Origin: Amycolatopsis sp. NBC_00345
GTDB lineage: Bacteria > Actinomycetota > Actinomycetes > Mycobacteriales > Pseudonocardiaceae
Reading direction: 5' to 3'
Length of the DNA stretch: 64,000 nucleotides
Assembly: GCF_036116635.1 (NCBI RefSeq)
Contig: NZ_CP107995.1
Location: forward strand, 8,556,001-8,620,000
Part shown: positions 35,528-44,563 of the stretch, piece after piece
Layout: every line of letters begins with the position of its first letter
Numbering within the stretch: position 1 is the first letter of the stretch
Notes under the pieces: generated by a model
The model's database searches: none
Told to the model about the DNA's origin: nothing
Seen by the model: the letters and a program-made list of their open reading frames with translations, nothing else
Made by a program: the position numbers and the translations under genes

Positions 35528-36451
35528 ATGAGCATGCACCGCCTCACCCGGGTCACGATGGGTGTCCCGAACGTCGCGGAAACCATCGCCTACTACGCCG
35601 ATTTCGGGCTCACCCACCTCGGTGACGGGGCCTTCACCACCCGCGAAGGCGGCGAGCAGCTGCGTGTCCGGCACGCCGCATCCCGTCGGTTGCTCGAACT
35701 CGGAGTGGGCGTCGACGACCTCGACGACCTCGCGCGGACCGCGTCACGGCTGAACGACCTCGGCGTGGCCGGTGGCGCGGACGGCACCGCGGTCACCGCG
35801 ATCGAGCCGGTTTCCGGGTTCACCGTCCGCGTCGAGATCGCGCCGAGAATCGTGCAGCAGCCCGTCCCGGCCACCCCCTACAACGGGCCCGGCCGCATCG
35901 AGCGGTTCGGCCGCGCGCCCGGAGTGCTGCGCGAGGACCCGATCCGGCCCAAGAAACTCGGCCACTGCGTGGTGGGCACGACCGACCTCGACGCCACCAT
36001 GCGGTTCTTCACCGAGGGACTCGGCTTCAAGGTCAGCGACTACATCGGGGACAAAGGCGCCTTCATGCGCTGCTCGGTCGATCACCACAACGTGCTGGCG
36101 CTCGCGGCACCGGTGAACTTCCTGCACCACACGTCCTGGCAGGTCGACGACATCGACGACGTCGGACGAGGCGCGGCGGCGATGCTGGCCGGCAACCCCG
36201 ACCGCCACGTCTGGGGCCTCGGCAGGCACCACGCGGGATCCAACTTCTTCTGGTACCTCAAGGATCCGGCGGGAAACTTCAGCGAGTACTACGCCGACAT
36301 GGACTGCATCCCCGAGGACGAGATCTGGACCCCGGAAGTCTTCGAAGGCGCCCAGGGACTGTTCAGCTGGGGCCCGCCCCCACCGCCGTCGTTCCTGGAA
36401 CCCGACGACCTCGCCGCGCTCATGACCGGACAACACGCACCCTCCCGGTGA
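35528..36451 (+). CDS. Extradiol (VOC) ring-cleavage dioxygenase
   Basis: A 307-residue two-domain vicinal oxygen chelate protein. The N-terminal domain lacks clear ligands. The C-terminal domain has Fe(II) ligand candidates His in KLGHCVVGTTDLDATMRFF, His in FLHHTSWQVDDIDDV, and Glu in NFSEYYADMD, the usual His-His-Glu triad. This matches type I extradiol dioxygenases such as 2,3-dihydroxybiphenyl or catechol 2,3-dioxygenases. ATG 35528 is chosen; earlier in-frame codons lie in the FAH gene. A Pro-rich tail (WGPPPPPSFLEP) follows the domain. Confidence 0.88.
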   Translation: MSMHRLTRVTMGVPNVAETIAYYADFGLTHLGDGAFTTREGGEQLRVRHAASRRLLELGVGVDDLDDLARTASRLNDLGVAGGADGTAVTAIEPVSGFTVRVEIAPRIVQQPVPATPYNGPGRIERFGRAPGVLREDPIRPKKLGHCVVGTTDLDATMRFFTEGLGFKVSDYIGDKGAFMRCSVDHHNVLALAAPVNFLHHTSWQVDDIDDVGRGAAAMLAGNPDRHVWGLGRHHAGSNFFWYLKDPAGNFSEYYADMDCIPEDEIWTPEVFEGAQGLFSWGPPPPPSFLEPDDLAALMTGQHAPSR

Positions 36452-36500
36452 CCACGGCCGGCCGCTTTTCCCAGTCCCACCATCGAAACAAGGAGAGATC

Positions 36501-37016
36501 ATGACAACCGCCCTGTACGCGCCCCAGATCCCGGACAACCTGAACATCCGGTTCGTCGAAAACCGCATCGTCATCAACCGCCCGGCACAGGACGTGTACG
36601 ACTGGGTGACCACCTGGTCGAACCTGCCGAAATGGCTGCCGATGGCCATCGGCACCGAGGTGCAACGCGGCAAGGAGGATGTCCCCGCCGAACTGGGCGA
36701 CGTACTACTCGAAACCATCCAGCCGGAACTGAACGAAAAGCCGAAGCTCTACACCGTGGTCGCACGCGTCCCCGGCAAACTGTGGACGGTAGTCGGCCGG
36801 GACGTGCTCGACGACGGCACCCTGGCCCCGGCGATGCACGCCATCGCCACCTTCACCACCTTCGACCTCGGCGACGGGACAACCCTGTTCTGCCGCCTGT
36901 TCGAACGACTGATCCCGGACACCGAACCCGCCGGCCCGCACCCGGTCGAAGACCCGGCACGCATCCAGCCCGGCCTGGAACTGATCAAGGCACACCTCGA
37001 AGGCACAGCCGGATAA
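36501..37016 (+). CDS. SRPBCC (START-like) protein
   Basis: A 171-residue helix-grip protein. It shows VENRIVINRPAQDVYDWVTT (the typical strand-helix start of polyketide cyclase/dehydrase-like proteins), the WLPMAIGTEV region and a C-terminal long helix. AAGGAGAG precedes ATG 36501. In this operon it probably binds or isomerises a hydrophobic ring intermediate; no catalytic residue can be named. Confidence 0.8.
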   Translation: MTTALYAPQIPDNLNIRFVENRIVINRPAQDVYDWVTTWSNLPKWLPMAIGTEVQRGKEDVPAELGDVLLETIQPELNEKPKLYTVVARVPGKLWTVVGRDVLDDGTLAPAMHAIATFTTFDLGDGTTLFCRLFERLIPDTEPAGPHPVEDPARIQPGLELIKAHLEGTAG

Positions 37017-37276
37017 CCGCGCCTACTGGCCGGCTTGCGCCTGTCCGTACCTTCATCCGGAGGCGATGGCCGAGGAGATCCAGCAGCTCGACGCCATCCC
37101 GGTGACCGATGACGATCACCGGGACGACAAGCTCGTGTTCCTGCTTGATCATCCGGTTCCCGCCGGCTCCAGGGTTCTCGCGACCGTCACGACCGCGCAA
37201 GAGGCAACTACCGCGCAGGGAAGACCGAGGGCGACGCGCTCATCGTGCCGGGCTCCAGGGCAGCCGACCTCGGTCC

Positions 37277-37290
37277 GCCCGTGCGCGGGC
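37277..37290 (+). terminator. Short hairpin before the MFS gene
   Basis: GCCCG-TGCG-CGGGC followed by CTTTCTT, 20 bp before the transporter start. It lies in a 293-bp gap after the SRPBCC gene and may be a weak terminator or attenuator splitting the operon. Confidence 0.35.
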
Positions 37291-37309
37291 CTTTCTTCAG
37301 GAGACGAAA

Positions 37310-38698
37310 GTGACTGATCAATCACACGCAATAGCCGGGTCGCTCACCTCGAATCACCGGCGCGCGGGCCGCCAGGGGCTCGCGCTCGCCGCGCTGGCCG
37401 CGGCCCAGTTCATGGTCGTGCTGGATTCGTCGATCGTGAACGTCGCGCTGCCGTCCATCCGCGCCGGTCTCGGCCTCGGTCCGGCCGAGCTGTCCTGGGT
37501 GGTGGACGGCTACCTCGTCGCGTTCGGCGGTTTGCTGTTGCTGGGCGGTCGGCTCGCCGACGTGTTCCGTCGCCGCCGGGTGTTCGTCGCGGGTCTCGCC
37601 GTATTCGTGGCGGCGTCGGCCTCATGTGCGCTCGCTCCGACCGGGCCGGTCCTGATCGGCGCGCGGCTGGCGCAGGGAGCCGGCGGGGCGGTCATGGCGC
37701 CGGCGGCGCTGTCCATCGTGATGGCCTTGTTTCCCGACGGCGCCGGGCGCGCCAGGGCGATGGGCATCTGGGGCGGGGTGTCCGGTGCGGGCGGCATCGC
37801 GGGTGTCCTGCTCGGTGGCGTGCTGAGCCAGACCCTGGGCTGGCCGTGGATCTTCCTGATCAACGCACCGATGGGACTGCTGGTCGCCGCGGTGGTGCTG
37901 TGGACGGTGCGCCCGTTCCCGGCCGCGGGTGGCACGTTCGACGTCGGCGGCGCGGCCACCGTCACGCTCGCCATGGCGAGCATCGCCTACGGCCTGGTCA
38001 GCGGTGCGCAGGCCGGTTGGACGGCCGGCGTCACCCTCGGCGCGCTCGTCCTCGGTGTGATCGCGTTGGCCGCTTTCGTCTCCGTCGAGCGGCGCGTCGC
38101 CCGGCCGCTGGTGCCGCTACGGGTGTTCACCCGCGCTCCGCTGGTCACGGCCAACGCGATCATGACACTGCTCGGCGCCGTCAGCGTCGGCATGTTCTAC
38201 TTCCTGCCCCAGTACCAGCAGATCGTGCTGGGCATGAGCCCGTTAGCGACCAGCGTCGCCCAGGTGCCGATCGCGGCGGCGATCACCGCCGGCGGGCTGC
38301 TGGCGCCGAGGATCGCCGCGGTCGTGGGCTCCCGCACCGCGCTCGCCGGCGGCCTCGTGTCCTTGACCGTCGGGCTCGCGTGGCTGGCACTGGGGCCCGG
38401 CCCCGCCTATGCCGCGCTGGTGGGGCCGTTCCTGTTGATCGGCGCGGGAATCGGGGTCGGTCTCGTGTACGTCACCACCCTCGCGGTAGCCGACTCCGCT
38501 CCGGGCGAAGCCGGACTCGTCAGCGGCCTGGTCAACACCACGCGCCAGATGGGCGGTGCGCTCGGTCTGGCGACACTGGTCGCCGTCGCGACCGGCACCG
38601 GTCCCGTTCCGCACTTCGCCGCCGCCTTCGCCACCGCGGCCGGACTCGCCGGCCTGGCGTTGCTGCTGTCGTGGGCACCAGCCCTTCGCAAGCACTGA
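37310..38698 (+). CDS. MFS transporter, DHA2 (EmrB/QacA-like) family
   Basis: A 462-residue transporter with about fourteen hydrophobic segments. Motif A appears as GGRLADVFRRRRVF and the family-typical first helix as QFMVVLDSSIVNVALPSI; helix 5 has the antiporter motif-C-like GVSGAGGIAGVLLGG. GTG 37310 follows CAGGAGACGAAA; earlier in-frame codons are not plausible. It could export pathway products or take up the substrate. DHA2 members are usually proton-driven exporters, so efflux is more likely. Confidence 0.88.
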   Translation: MTDQSHAIAGSLTSNHRRAGRQGLALAALAAAQFMVVLDSSIVNVALPSIRAGLGLGPAELSWVVDGYLVAFGGLLLLGGRLADVFRRRRVFVAGLAVFVAASASCALAPTGPVLIGARLAQGAGGAVMAPAALSIVMALFPDGAGRARAMGIWGGVSGAGGIAGVLLGGVLSQTLGWPWIFLINAPMGLLVAAVVLWTVRPFPAAGGTFDVGGAATVTLAMASIAYGLVSGAQAGWTAGVTLGALVLGVIALAAFVSVERRVARPLVPLRVFTRAPLVTANAIMTLLGAVSVGMFYFLPQYQQIVLGMSPLATSVAQVPIAAAITAGGLLAPRIAAVVGSRTALAGGLVSLTVGLAWLALGPGPAYAALVGPFLLIGAGIGVGLVYVTTLAVADSAPGEAGLVSGLVNTTRQMGGALGLATLVAVATGTGPVPHFAAAFATAAGLAGLALLLSWAPALRKH

Positions 38699-38724
38699 AA
38701 CCGTTGCCGTAAAAGGAGATCATC

Positions 38725-40071
38725 ATGACGACCAAGCCCTACCTGACCGGGCACTACACCCCTGTCCCGGACGAGACCACCGCGGTCGATCTGCCAGTCA
38801 CCGGCGCACTGCCGCCGGAACTGAACGGCGAATACCTCCGCAACGGCCACAACCCGAAGCCCGGCATCACCCCCAGCCACTGGTTCAAGGGTTCCGGCAT
38901 GCTGCACGGCGTCCGCCTGGAGAACGGGCGCGCCCAGTGGTACCGCAACCGCTGGGTCAAAACCCCGGCTCTCGACGGTGCACCGCTCGTGCGCGAAGAC
39001 GGCAGCATCGATCTCACCGCCAGCGTCGCGGGCACCCACATCGTCGAGCACGGCGGCCGGCTCCTCGCACTCCAAGAAGCCAACCTGCCCTACGAGGTCA
39101 CGCCCGAACTCGACACTGTCGGCCCGTTCGACTTCCACGGCAAGCTCACCTCGGCGATGACCGCGCACCCGAAGCACGACCCGGCGACGGGCGAGTTGCA
39201 CTTCTTCAGCTATTCGCCGTTCCCGCCGCACCTGACCTACTACGTCGCCTCGCCCGAGGGCCACATCACTCGCAGCCAGGTGGTCGACGGCAGCGGCCCG
39301 AGCCTGATGCACGACTTCGCCATCACCGCGACCAAAGCCGTGTTCCTCGACCTGCCAGTCGTTTTCGACCCCGAGGAGACCTCGGGCATCCCCTACCGCT
39401 GGCATGACGACTACCCGGCCCGCATCGGCGTCCTCGACCGCGTCGGTGCGCCGCACGTGACCTGGATCCCGGTCAGCCAGCGCGCCCTGCTGCACGTCAC
39501 CAACGCCTACGACACGCCGGACGGCAAGATCGTGCTCGAAGGACCCGCCTACGACCAGGCGTCCTGGGCGACCTCGTGGAAGTGGTGGATCGGCGCGCCC
39601 GGCTACCCGACCACCCCGGTCACCGGGGCGATCGCGACCCGGTGGCTGCTGGACCCGGCGACCGGGACCGCGACCGAACAGCAACTCGACGACCTGGTGA
39701 CGGACTTCCCCAGCATCAACGACGACCGCACCGGCCTGCCCTCCGCGATCAGCTACTCGGTCGCCTTCCCAGGATCGGGGCTCGACGAATTCGCCATCGT
39801 CAAACTGAACACGACCACCGGCGAGCGGCACCTGCACCGGCCGGGGCCCGACCGGCATGCCGGGGAAGCCGTCTTCGTCCCCGCCGCAGGCGCCACCGGC
39901 GAGGACGACGGCTACCTGCTGACGATCGTCAGCGACCTGCGCGCCAACGCGTCCCAGCTACTCGTCCTCGACGCACACGACCTGAGCACCACCGCCACGG
40001 TCGACCTGCCCCGGCGCGTGCCCAGTGGAATCCACGGCTCATGGATCCCGGACACGCACCTCACCTCGTGA
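38725..40071 (+). CDS. Carotenoid cleavage oxygenase family protein
   Basis: A 448-residue seven-bladed propeller non-heme iron oxygenase. Likely iron ligands: His in SAMTAHPKHDPATGELHFF, His in SLMHDFAITATKAVFLDLPV, a central His, and the terminal His in RVPSGIHGSWIP. The opening GEYLRNGHNPKPG is also typical. Family members cleave C=C bonds of carotenoids, stilbenes or phenylpropenoids. AAAAGGAGATCATC precedes ATG 38725. With the ring-cleavage genes upstream, cleavage of an aromatic alkene such as a stilbene or lignin-type compound is a reasonable inference. Confidence 0.9.
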   Translation: MTTKPYLTGHYTPVPDETTAVDLPVTGALPPELNGEYLRNGHNPKPGITPSHWFKGSGMLHGVRLENGRAQWYRNRWVKTPALDGAPLVREDGSIDLTASVAGTHIVEHGGRLLALQEANLPYEVTPELDTVGPFDFHGKLTSAMTAHPKHDPATGELHFFSYSPFPPHLTYYVASPEGHITRSQVVDGSGPSLMHDFAITATKAVFLDLPVVFDPEETSGIPYRWHDDYPARIGVLDRVGAPHVTWIPVSQRALLHVTNAYDTPDGKIVLEGPAYDQASWATSWKWWIGAPGYPTTPVTGAIATRWLLDPATGTATEQQLDDLVTDFPSINDDRTGLPSAISYSVAFPGSGLDEFAIVKLNTTTGERHLHRPGPDRHAGEAVFVPAAGATGEDDGYLLTIVSDLRANASQLLVLDAHDLSTTATVDLPRRVPSGIHGSWIPDTHLTS

Positions 40072-40533
40072 TCACCACACCGACGCACCCAGGACCGGCA
40101 CCGGGTGGCCGAGACGCGGATCTCGCACCGGGCCGGGCCGGTGCCCCGGACTCTCGGTCACCGGCTCACCCCGAGCGCTCGGGCGGCAGATCGCGATGAT
40201 CAAGGCTGACCCGGGCAAACACTCAACGCGGTCGAGGAAATGCTGCGGCACTTCACGATCATCAGAAAAACCATGAACCAGGCCCGTAGACCGTCCACAG
40301 CGGACAGATCGCGAGACCTCGAGTAGCACACGTCCTGGGTGACACCCTCGGCGTCGGCCACACTGCCCACCAGCCGGGTAGACGACCCGAAGACCGGTCT
40401 GATGGAGCAAGGCAAGAGCGATCAGCTGCGTCATCACCGCCATCCATGACACCATCACCAGAAACCCCTGGCTACCGGCAAACACCACAACAATGGCCTG
40501 AACAGTTGCCAGCGTGACGGGACAGCTCCGCGA
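40072..40533. other. Intergenic, possible decayed gene
   Basis: No ORF with good codon bias. A minus-strand frame (40072-40488) has hydrophobic text at its start (MVSWMAVMTQLIALALLHQT) but soon loses coding character. I cannot call a gene. Confidence 0.35.
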
Positions 40534-40568
40534 AACGCCGCACGCGACTCGAAGCGGCGTGCGGCGTT
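40534..40568. terminator. Terminator hairpin of the secreted hydrolase gene
   Basis: A 12-bp perfect stem AACGCCGCACGC/GCGTGCGGCGTT with an 11-nt loop, 23 bp past the stop at 40592 on the minus strand. Confidence 0.65.
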
Positions 40569-40591
40569 CGTTCCCTGTGCCGAAGCGGCGC

Positions 40592-42940
40592 TCAGCTCGC
40601 CGCCGGTTGGTTGTGCACGGTGATGTTCGCGAAGTTCCGGTCGAGCACCGCGTTCGCCGGGGCGGCTACCAAGACCTTGTAGGCCGTGTCCGCCGGGGGC
40701 GGGCTGGTCGTTCCGGCGGCCACCGGGACGACCACGGTGGCGCTGGTCCGCCCCGGCGGGATCTCCACGCGCCACGCCGCGGCGGCGATCTGCGCTCCGG
40801 CCAGTGTCTGCACGTTCGCTACCACCGGGACCCGGCTCGGCCGAGACAGCGTGAGCCGAACCGCCGCGGTCGTGGCGGTCGTGCCGACGTCGACCGTCGT
40901 GTCCTCGATCGAGATCCGGGGCAGCGCGCTCGGACCGCCTGCGCCCGCCGCCGCGGTCTGGAACGCCAGATCGGACAGGAACACCCCGCCGGACGGCGTC
41001 GCGGTCGACAGCACCACGCTCCGGAGATCGTGCACGTCGACCTGCGTCAGGTCCGACATCGGCCAGCGCACCGATTCCAGCCAAGTCTTGGGCAGGCGGG
41101 TGCCGGCACCGGGCAGCGGGGTCATCGCCCCGGACAGCGCGGACAGTGTCGTCGACTGCGACCGGCCGGCCCCGTCGGTCACGGTGAGCTTCAGGTCGGC
41201 GGACGGGCTGGTGTCATCGATCGCGGCCCGGATCGTCAGCGCCGCGTAACGCGAAACGTCGTGCTCCGCCACGGCGGCCGTCATCGCTCCCGCTCCGGTC
41301 CAGCTCAGGTGCAGCATCGGGGACGCCGTCACGTTGCTCGCGAGACTGGCCGGCGCGAACGACGGGAACTTGCCGATAAGGGCGGACTCCGTACACGAGG
41401 GCAGGCCACTCTGCGGCGATCGGCCGGCCATGCTTGCGCAGTACGCACCCGTCACCGAGCCGGCAAACTGCACGTCGCGTGCCCGCCCCTGCAGCGGTGC
41501 CACGTCGAGCCGACCAGAAGCGGGCGATTGGCTCTCCTGCAGGACTGTGGCGGCGCCGACGGTGACGGCGCTGCCGCTGTTTCCGGCGAACATCGGCAGG
41601 AACGCATTTTCCCGGCCGAGCACCAGCCGGAAGAAGCCGGCGATGTAGGACGCGCCGACCTGGTGCTGCTGGGCGGCGGTGAGGCGGATCGTGGTCGGTG
41701 CATCGAGACCGCACGTGGGGTCGTTCTCGTCTTGCCAGTCGTCGCCCTCCGGTGCCGCCGCGTCCCCTGGTGTCCACTGGGTGTTGAAGAAGTTGTGATC
41801 CGCGCCCATCACCAACAGCGAGGCCCGCAGGACGTTGTCCGGGCCGGCGTAGCGAGTGTCCTCGTAGTAGTGCTGGCCCTCCTGGTCGAACACGTCACCG
41901 TCGCAATACGGCAGCACCACGGCCATCGGCACGTCCGGCAGCGTTTCCCGGTCGAAGTCGGTCGGTGCGAGCGGCAGCACAGCCCTGATGCCGTAGGGAT
42001 GCGGCAGCGCCGCGTTCAGCAGCGCCGCCTTCACCACACCCGCACCGCCACGCGAATGCCCCATCAGGCCGACGTTGTCCAGGGCGAGTTTGTCCCGCAG
42101 CGACGGGCTCAAGCCGGGTGCGCGGCCGCCGTTCGCCTTGGCCAGCAGGTCCAGGTGGTCGAGCACGAGCTGACCGCGGGCCAACGTGCCGAAGTCGTCG
42201 CTGTCCTGGTTGTCTTGCGCGTTGACGCCGTTGGCACTGATCGACACCACGACATAGCCGTGGCTCGCCAGCACTTCGGCAGCCTGGTCGAAGCCGTGGT
42301 AACTGGGGATCGGGGCGAACCCGGCCAGGCACGGCCAGTGCGCCTCGTCCACGTTGCCAGTGCTCGCGTCATAGCAGGGCGTGTAGCGACCGTGCAGGAA
42401 GATCGCGACAGGTCGCTTGCCGGGCGCGTCCGGCACCCACACGGCGGCCCGTTCCTCTACGGCCTTGCCGCGCAGCCCCGGCAACGTCAGGGCGGCGTCA
42501 CCGAGGTTGTAGTCGGCGCGGGTGCTGTGGTACTGACCGGCGGTTGTCGGGTCGGGCGTCGGCTTGCCGGGTGCCGGCATCATGCTGCGCTGCGTGGTCG
42601 GTGGCGCGCTGCCGCCGACAGCGCCGCTCCACGCCAGCTGCACAGTGCTCGGGTGGGCGGCAGCGGGGTCAGCGGTGACGACGGTCAGCGTCCTGCGGTC
42701 CGGCGATTCGTGTGCCACGCCGACCGATTTGCCGTTCACCGCGATCTCCGGTGCCGCGGCACGGGTATCGAGCTGCCGGGGAAGGCGCAGGGTGACCTGG
42801 TAGCCGGCACCTGCCCGTACCACCGACCACGAGGTGCCGTCCGGCTCGGACGGAGACGCGGCTGCCGGTGTCGTGCTCACCATCGTGACGGCTGCTGCCG
42901 CGGCGACGGCGGCCTGCAGTGATCTCACCCATCGGTGCAT
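40592..42940 (-). CDS. Large secreted alpha/beta hydrolase with C-terminal beta domains
   Basis: A 782-residue exported protein. Signal peptide MHRWVRSLQAAVAAAAAVTM, cleaved near AAASPS. The catalytic domain (about 130-480) has FLHGRYTPCY, the nucleophile elbow VGLMGHSRGGAGV, and acid/His candidates near PYCDGDVFDQEG and GADHNFFNTQW, a pattern shared with chlorophyllase/PET-hydrolase-like esterases. The C-terminal 300 residues are beta-rich and include a Calx-beta-like segment (VDVGTTATTAAVRLTLSRPS). GGAGGACG precedes ATG 42940. Transcribed alone; a hairpin follows. Confidence 0.82.
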   Translation of the reverse strand: MHRWVRSLQAAVAAAAAVTMVSTTPAAASPSEPDGTSWSVVRAGAGYQVTLRLPRQLDTRAAAPEIAVNGKSVGVAHESPDRRTLTVVTADPAAAHPSTVQLAWSGAVGGSAPPTTQRSMMPAPGKPTPDPTTAGQYHSTRADYNLGDAALTLPGLRGKAVEERAAVWVPDAPGKRPVAIFLHGRYTPCYDASTGNVDEAHWPCLAGFAPIPSYHGFDQAAEVLASHGYVVVSISANGVNAQDNQDSDDFGTLARGQLVLDHLDLLAKANGGRAPGLSPSLRDKLALDNVGLMGHSRGGAGVVKAALLNAALPHPYGIRAVLPLAPTDFDRETLPDVPMAVVLPYCDGDVFDQEGQHYYEDTRYAGPDNVLRASLLVMGADHNFFNTQWTPGDAAAPEGDDWQDENDPTCGLDAPTTIRLTAAQQHQVGASYIAGFFRLVLGRENAFLPMFAGNSGSAVTVGAATVLQESQSPASGRLDVAPLQGRARDVQFAGSVTGAYCASMAGRSPQSGLPSCTESALIGKFPSFAPASLASNVTASPMLHLSWTGAGAMTAAVAEHDVSRYAALTIRAAIDDTSPSADLKLTVTDGAGRSQSTTLSALSGAMTPLPGAGTRLPKTWLESVRWPMSDLTQVDVHDLRSVVLSTATPSGGVFLSDLAFQTAAAGAGGPSALPRISIEDTTVDVGTTATTAAVRLTLSRPSRVPVVANVQTLAGAQIAAAAWRVEIPPGRTSATVVVPVAAGTTSPPPADTAYKVLVAAPANAVLDRNFANITVHNQPAAS

Positions 42941-43693
42941 TCGTCCTCCATATCGAGTTGTTCTCGTTCGGTGCGGAGAAGGCCACACCACGCCCGTGAC
43001 GGGCGGGCTCAGAGGCTCCTCAAGTTCAGAAGCCACAGGGCGTTCCCGTCGCCGTCCGTGCGGCTTCCCGTCCCGGCCGATCGGAGAAGCCGGTGTGCAC
43101 CAGGAAGTCACGCCGGACTGCGGCAAGTTCTTCACCTGATCATCTTGATGTGGCCCCTCGGCACACCATGTCCGAGAGAACTGTCTGCCCGACGATCCCC
43201 TTTTCAGGCACGAAAGTCCTTTCGTCTGCTCGCTGCGCGACCGTTTGGTGTCGAAACCAAAATCGCGGAAGCGGGGAACTGGAGCCACGACGACATGCCG
43301 GGGTGCATGCGTCAAGTTCAGGTAGTGCGCAACTGACGAACCTCCTCGGCAGCATCGGGGTTCGCCGGGCCGGGCTCCGGAATCGAGGTGAACGAGTCAT
43401 CGATGCCCGGCTCGACGTGGCGGTGATTCGGCCAGTCGTGCCGGGCGATTTCCGTCGCCGTGTCGGATCGCCGAGGCGCCGCTCCCACAGTCGGCCTTTC
43501 TGGCCCGTGGGCAGGCGCGTGCGCCGTGACGGCGTGACCAGCGGCATAAATGCTGGTAGATCGCCGTCTTGCCAGCTGACACCACAGCCTCGATCAGACG
43601 CCCCGCAGAACGGTGAGGGCGAGGGTTCTCGCGGTCGACACCGCCGAGCCACAAAGCTATGCCTCAAGCCGGGGCAAATATCGGCACTGAAAA
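42941..43693. other. Gene-poor, lower-GC stretch
   Basis: About 750 bp with no frame showing sustained codon bias on either strand. Short frames on both strands contain Arg/Ser-rich nonsense text. It borders a decayed gene and looks like degraded accessory DNA. Confidence 0.45.
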
Positions 43694-44135
43694 GTGGGCA
43701 CAGTGGTCGAGCAGCCCGATACCAGTGAGCACTGTCGCTTGCACCCTGCTCATCACTTTGAGCTTCTCTTAATTCCAGCGGAGGGTTCAGCGGTTAACGC
43801 CCGGATTCAGGCCAAGGTCGGTCGCCGGGACGTCTCCGATGACAAGCTGTTCCAGGAGTGCCTCAGCTCCAATCTGCCGTCACCAGGGAAGCCGCGCCTG
43901 AGGGTTCCGGGTGATCAAGCGGACCAGACCGTGCAAAGCCGCCAACGGGGCGCTCTTGATGACGCAGGGGTGCGTGTGGTTCATCCGCAACCCGGCTGCG
44001 CACCTGGCGGCACATGACTCGGGGGAAGTAGACGAGCAGGAAGCATTCGAGCAGTTGACCACGCTGAGCATGGTGGCGCGCATGCTGGACGAATGCCTTG
44101 TAATGATGCCGGAGGTGACCCCAAATGAAGGTTAA
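43694..44135 (+). pseudogene. Frameshifted Hypoth_Ymh (TIGR02391-like) gene
   Basis: The first frame contains AVNARIQAKVGRRDVSDDKL, then SPGKPRLRVPGDQADQTVQS; after about 43955 the next frame carries VWFIRNPAAHLAAHDSGEVD and EQEAFEQLTTLSMVARMLDE. The IRNPAAH and DEQEA(F)E-LxxLSxLAR elements are characteristic of the Hypoth_Ymh/TIGR02391 C-terminus. One base shift joins the halves, so this is a broken copy. Family members occur in accessory and defence-linked regions; function is not settled. Confidence 0.6.
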
Positions 44136-44286
44136 TGACATTCGCTATGGCTTGGACCTCGACGACCTCGAAGCGCCGGTGGCATACCGCGGCACCGCCA
44201 CCTCCGACAGTGTCACTCGACCCAGGCTTTCGGCCTGGACAGACATCCGCACATCGGCAATAGCGGACGTTTGGTTGCCGTCGTGA
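44125..44286 (+). CDS. Small ORF following the broken Ymh gene
   Basis: A 53-codon frame with an excellent ribosome site (GGAGGTGACCCCAA) and acidic start MKVNDIRYGLDLDDLEAPVA. It overlaps the end of the broken gene in another frame. It may be a real small partner protein or the truncated start of a lost gene. No family is recognised. Confidence 0.35.
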   Translation: MKVNDIRYGLDLDDLEAPVAYRGTATSDSVTRPRLSAWTDIRTSAIADVWLPS

Positions 44287-44506
44287 TGGTCGGCCTGCGA
44301 GGCGGGCCTGGAGCATCCGCGCGATGACGGCATCAGCCGTAGTGCCGAGTCTTCCCGACCGGGACGCACCTGATCGCCGGCCGCCGGGCCAGGTCCCACC
44401 CGGCGCTCGCGGCGGGAGTGGTCTGGGCGCTCGCGGCGCGTTGCGACGACGGCAGACCATGTCACTTGCGGCGTCCTGTAGGCGAGGCCACCGCCATGGG
44501 CCGCAA

Positions 44507-44563
44507 GCTGGGCTTTTTGTGGGCATTGTGTTTCACTCACTGCATGCCCACAAAAAGCCCAGC
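44507..44563 (+). promoter_or_regulatory. 20-bp perfect inverted repeat spanning a start codon
   Basis: The arms 44507-44526 and 44544-44563 are perfectly complementary over 20 bp, with a 17-nt loop TGTGTTTCACTCACTGC. The right arm begins exactly at ATG 44544. As RNA it would hide the start codon; as DNA it is a large operator-like palindrome. There is no Shine-Dalgarno sequence in the loop. Confidence 0.85.

Noticed and set aside
37066..37317. 83-codon ORF between the SRPBCC and MFS genes
   Set aside because: The first 40 residues look possible, but the rest is low quality and overlaps the transporter start; not enough to call.
40072..40488. Minus-strand ORF downstream of the carotenoid oxygenase gene
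   Set aside because: Only a short hydrophobic beginning; no ribosome site and no sustained codon bias.
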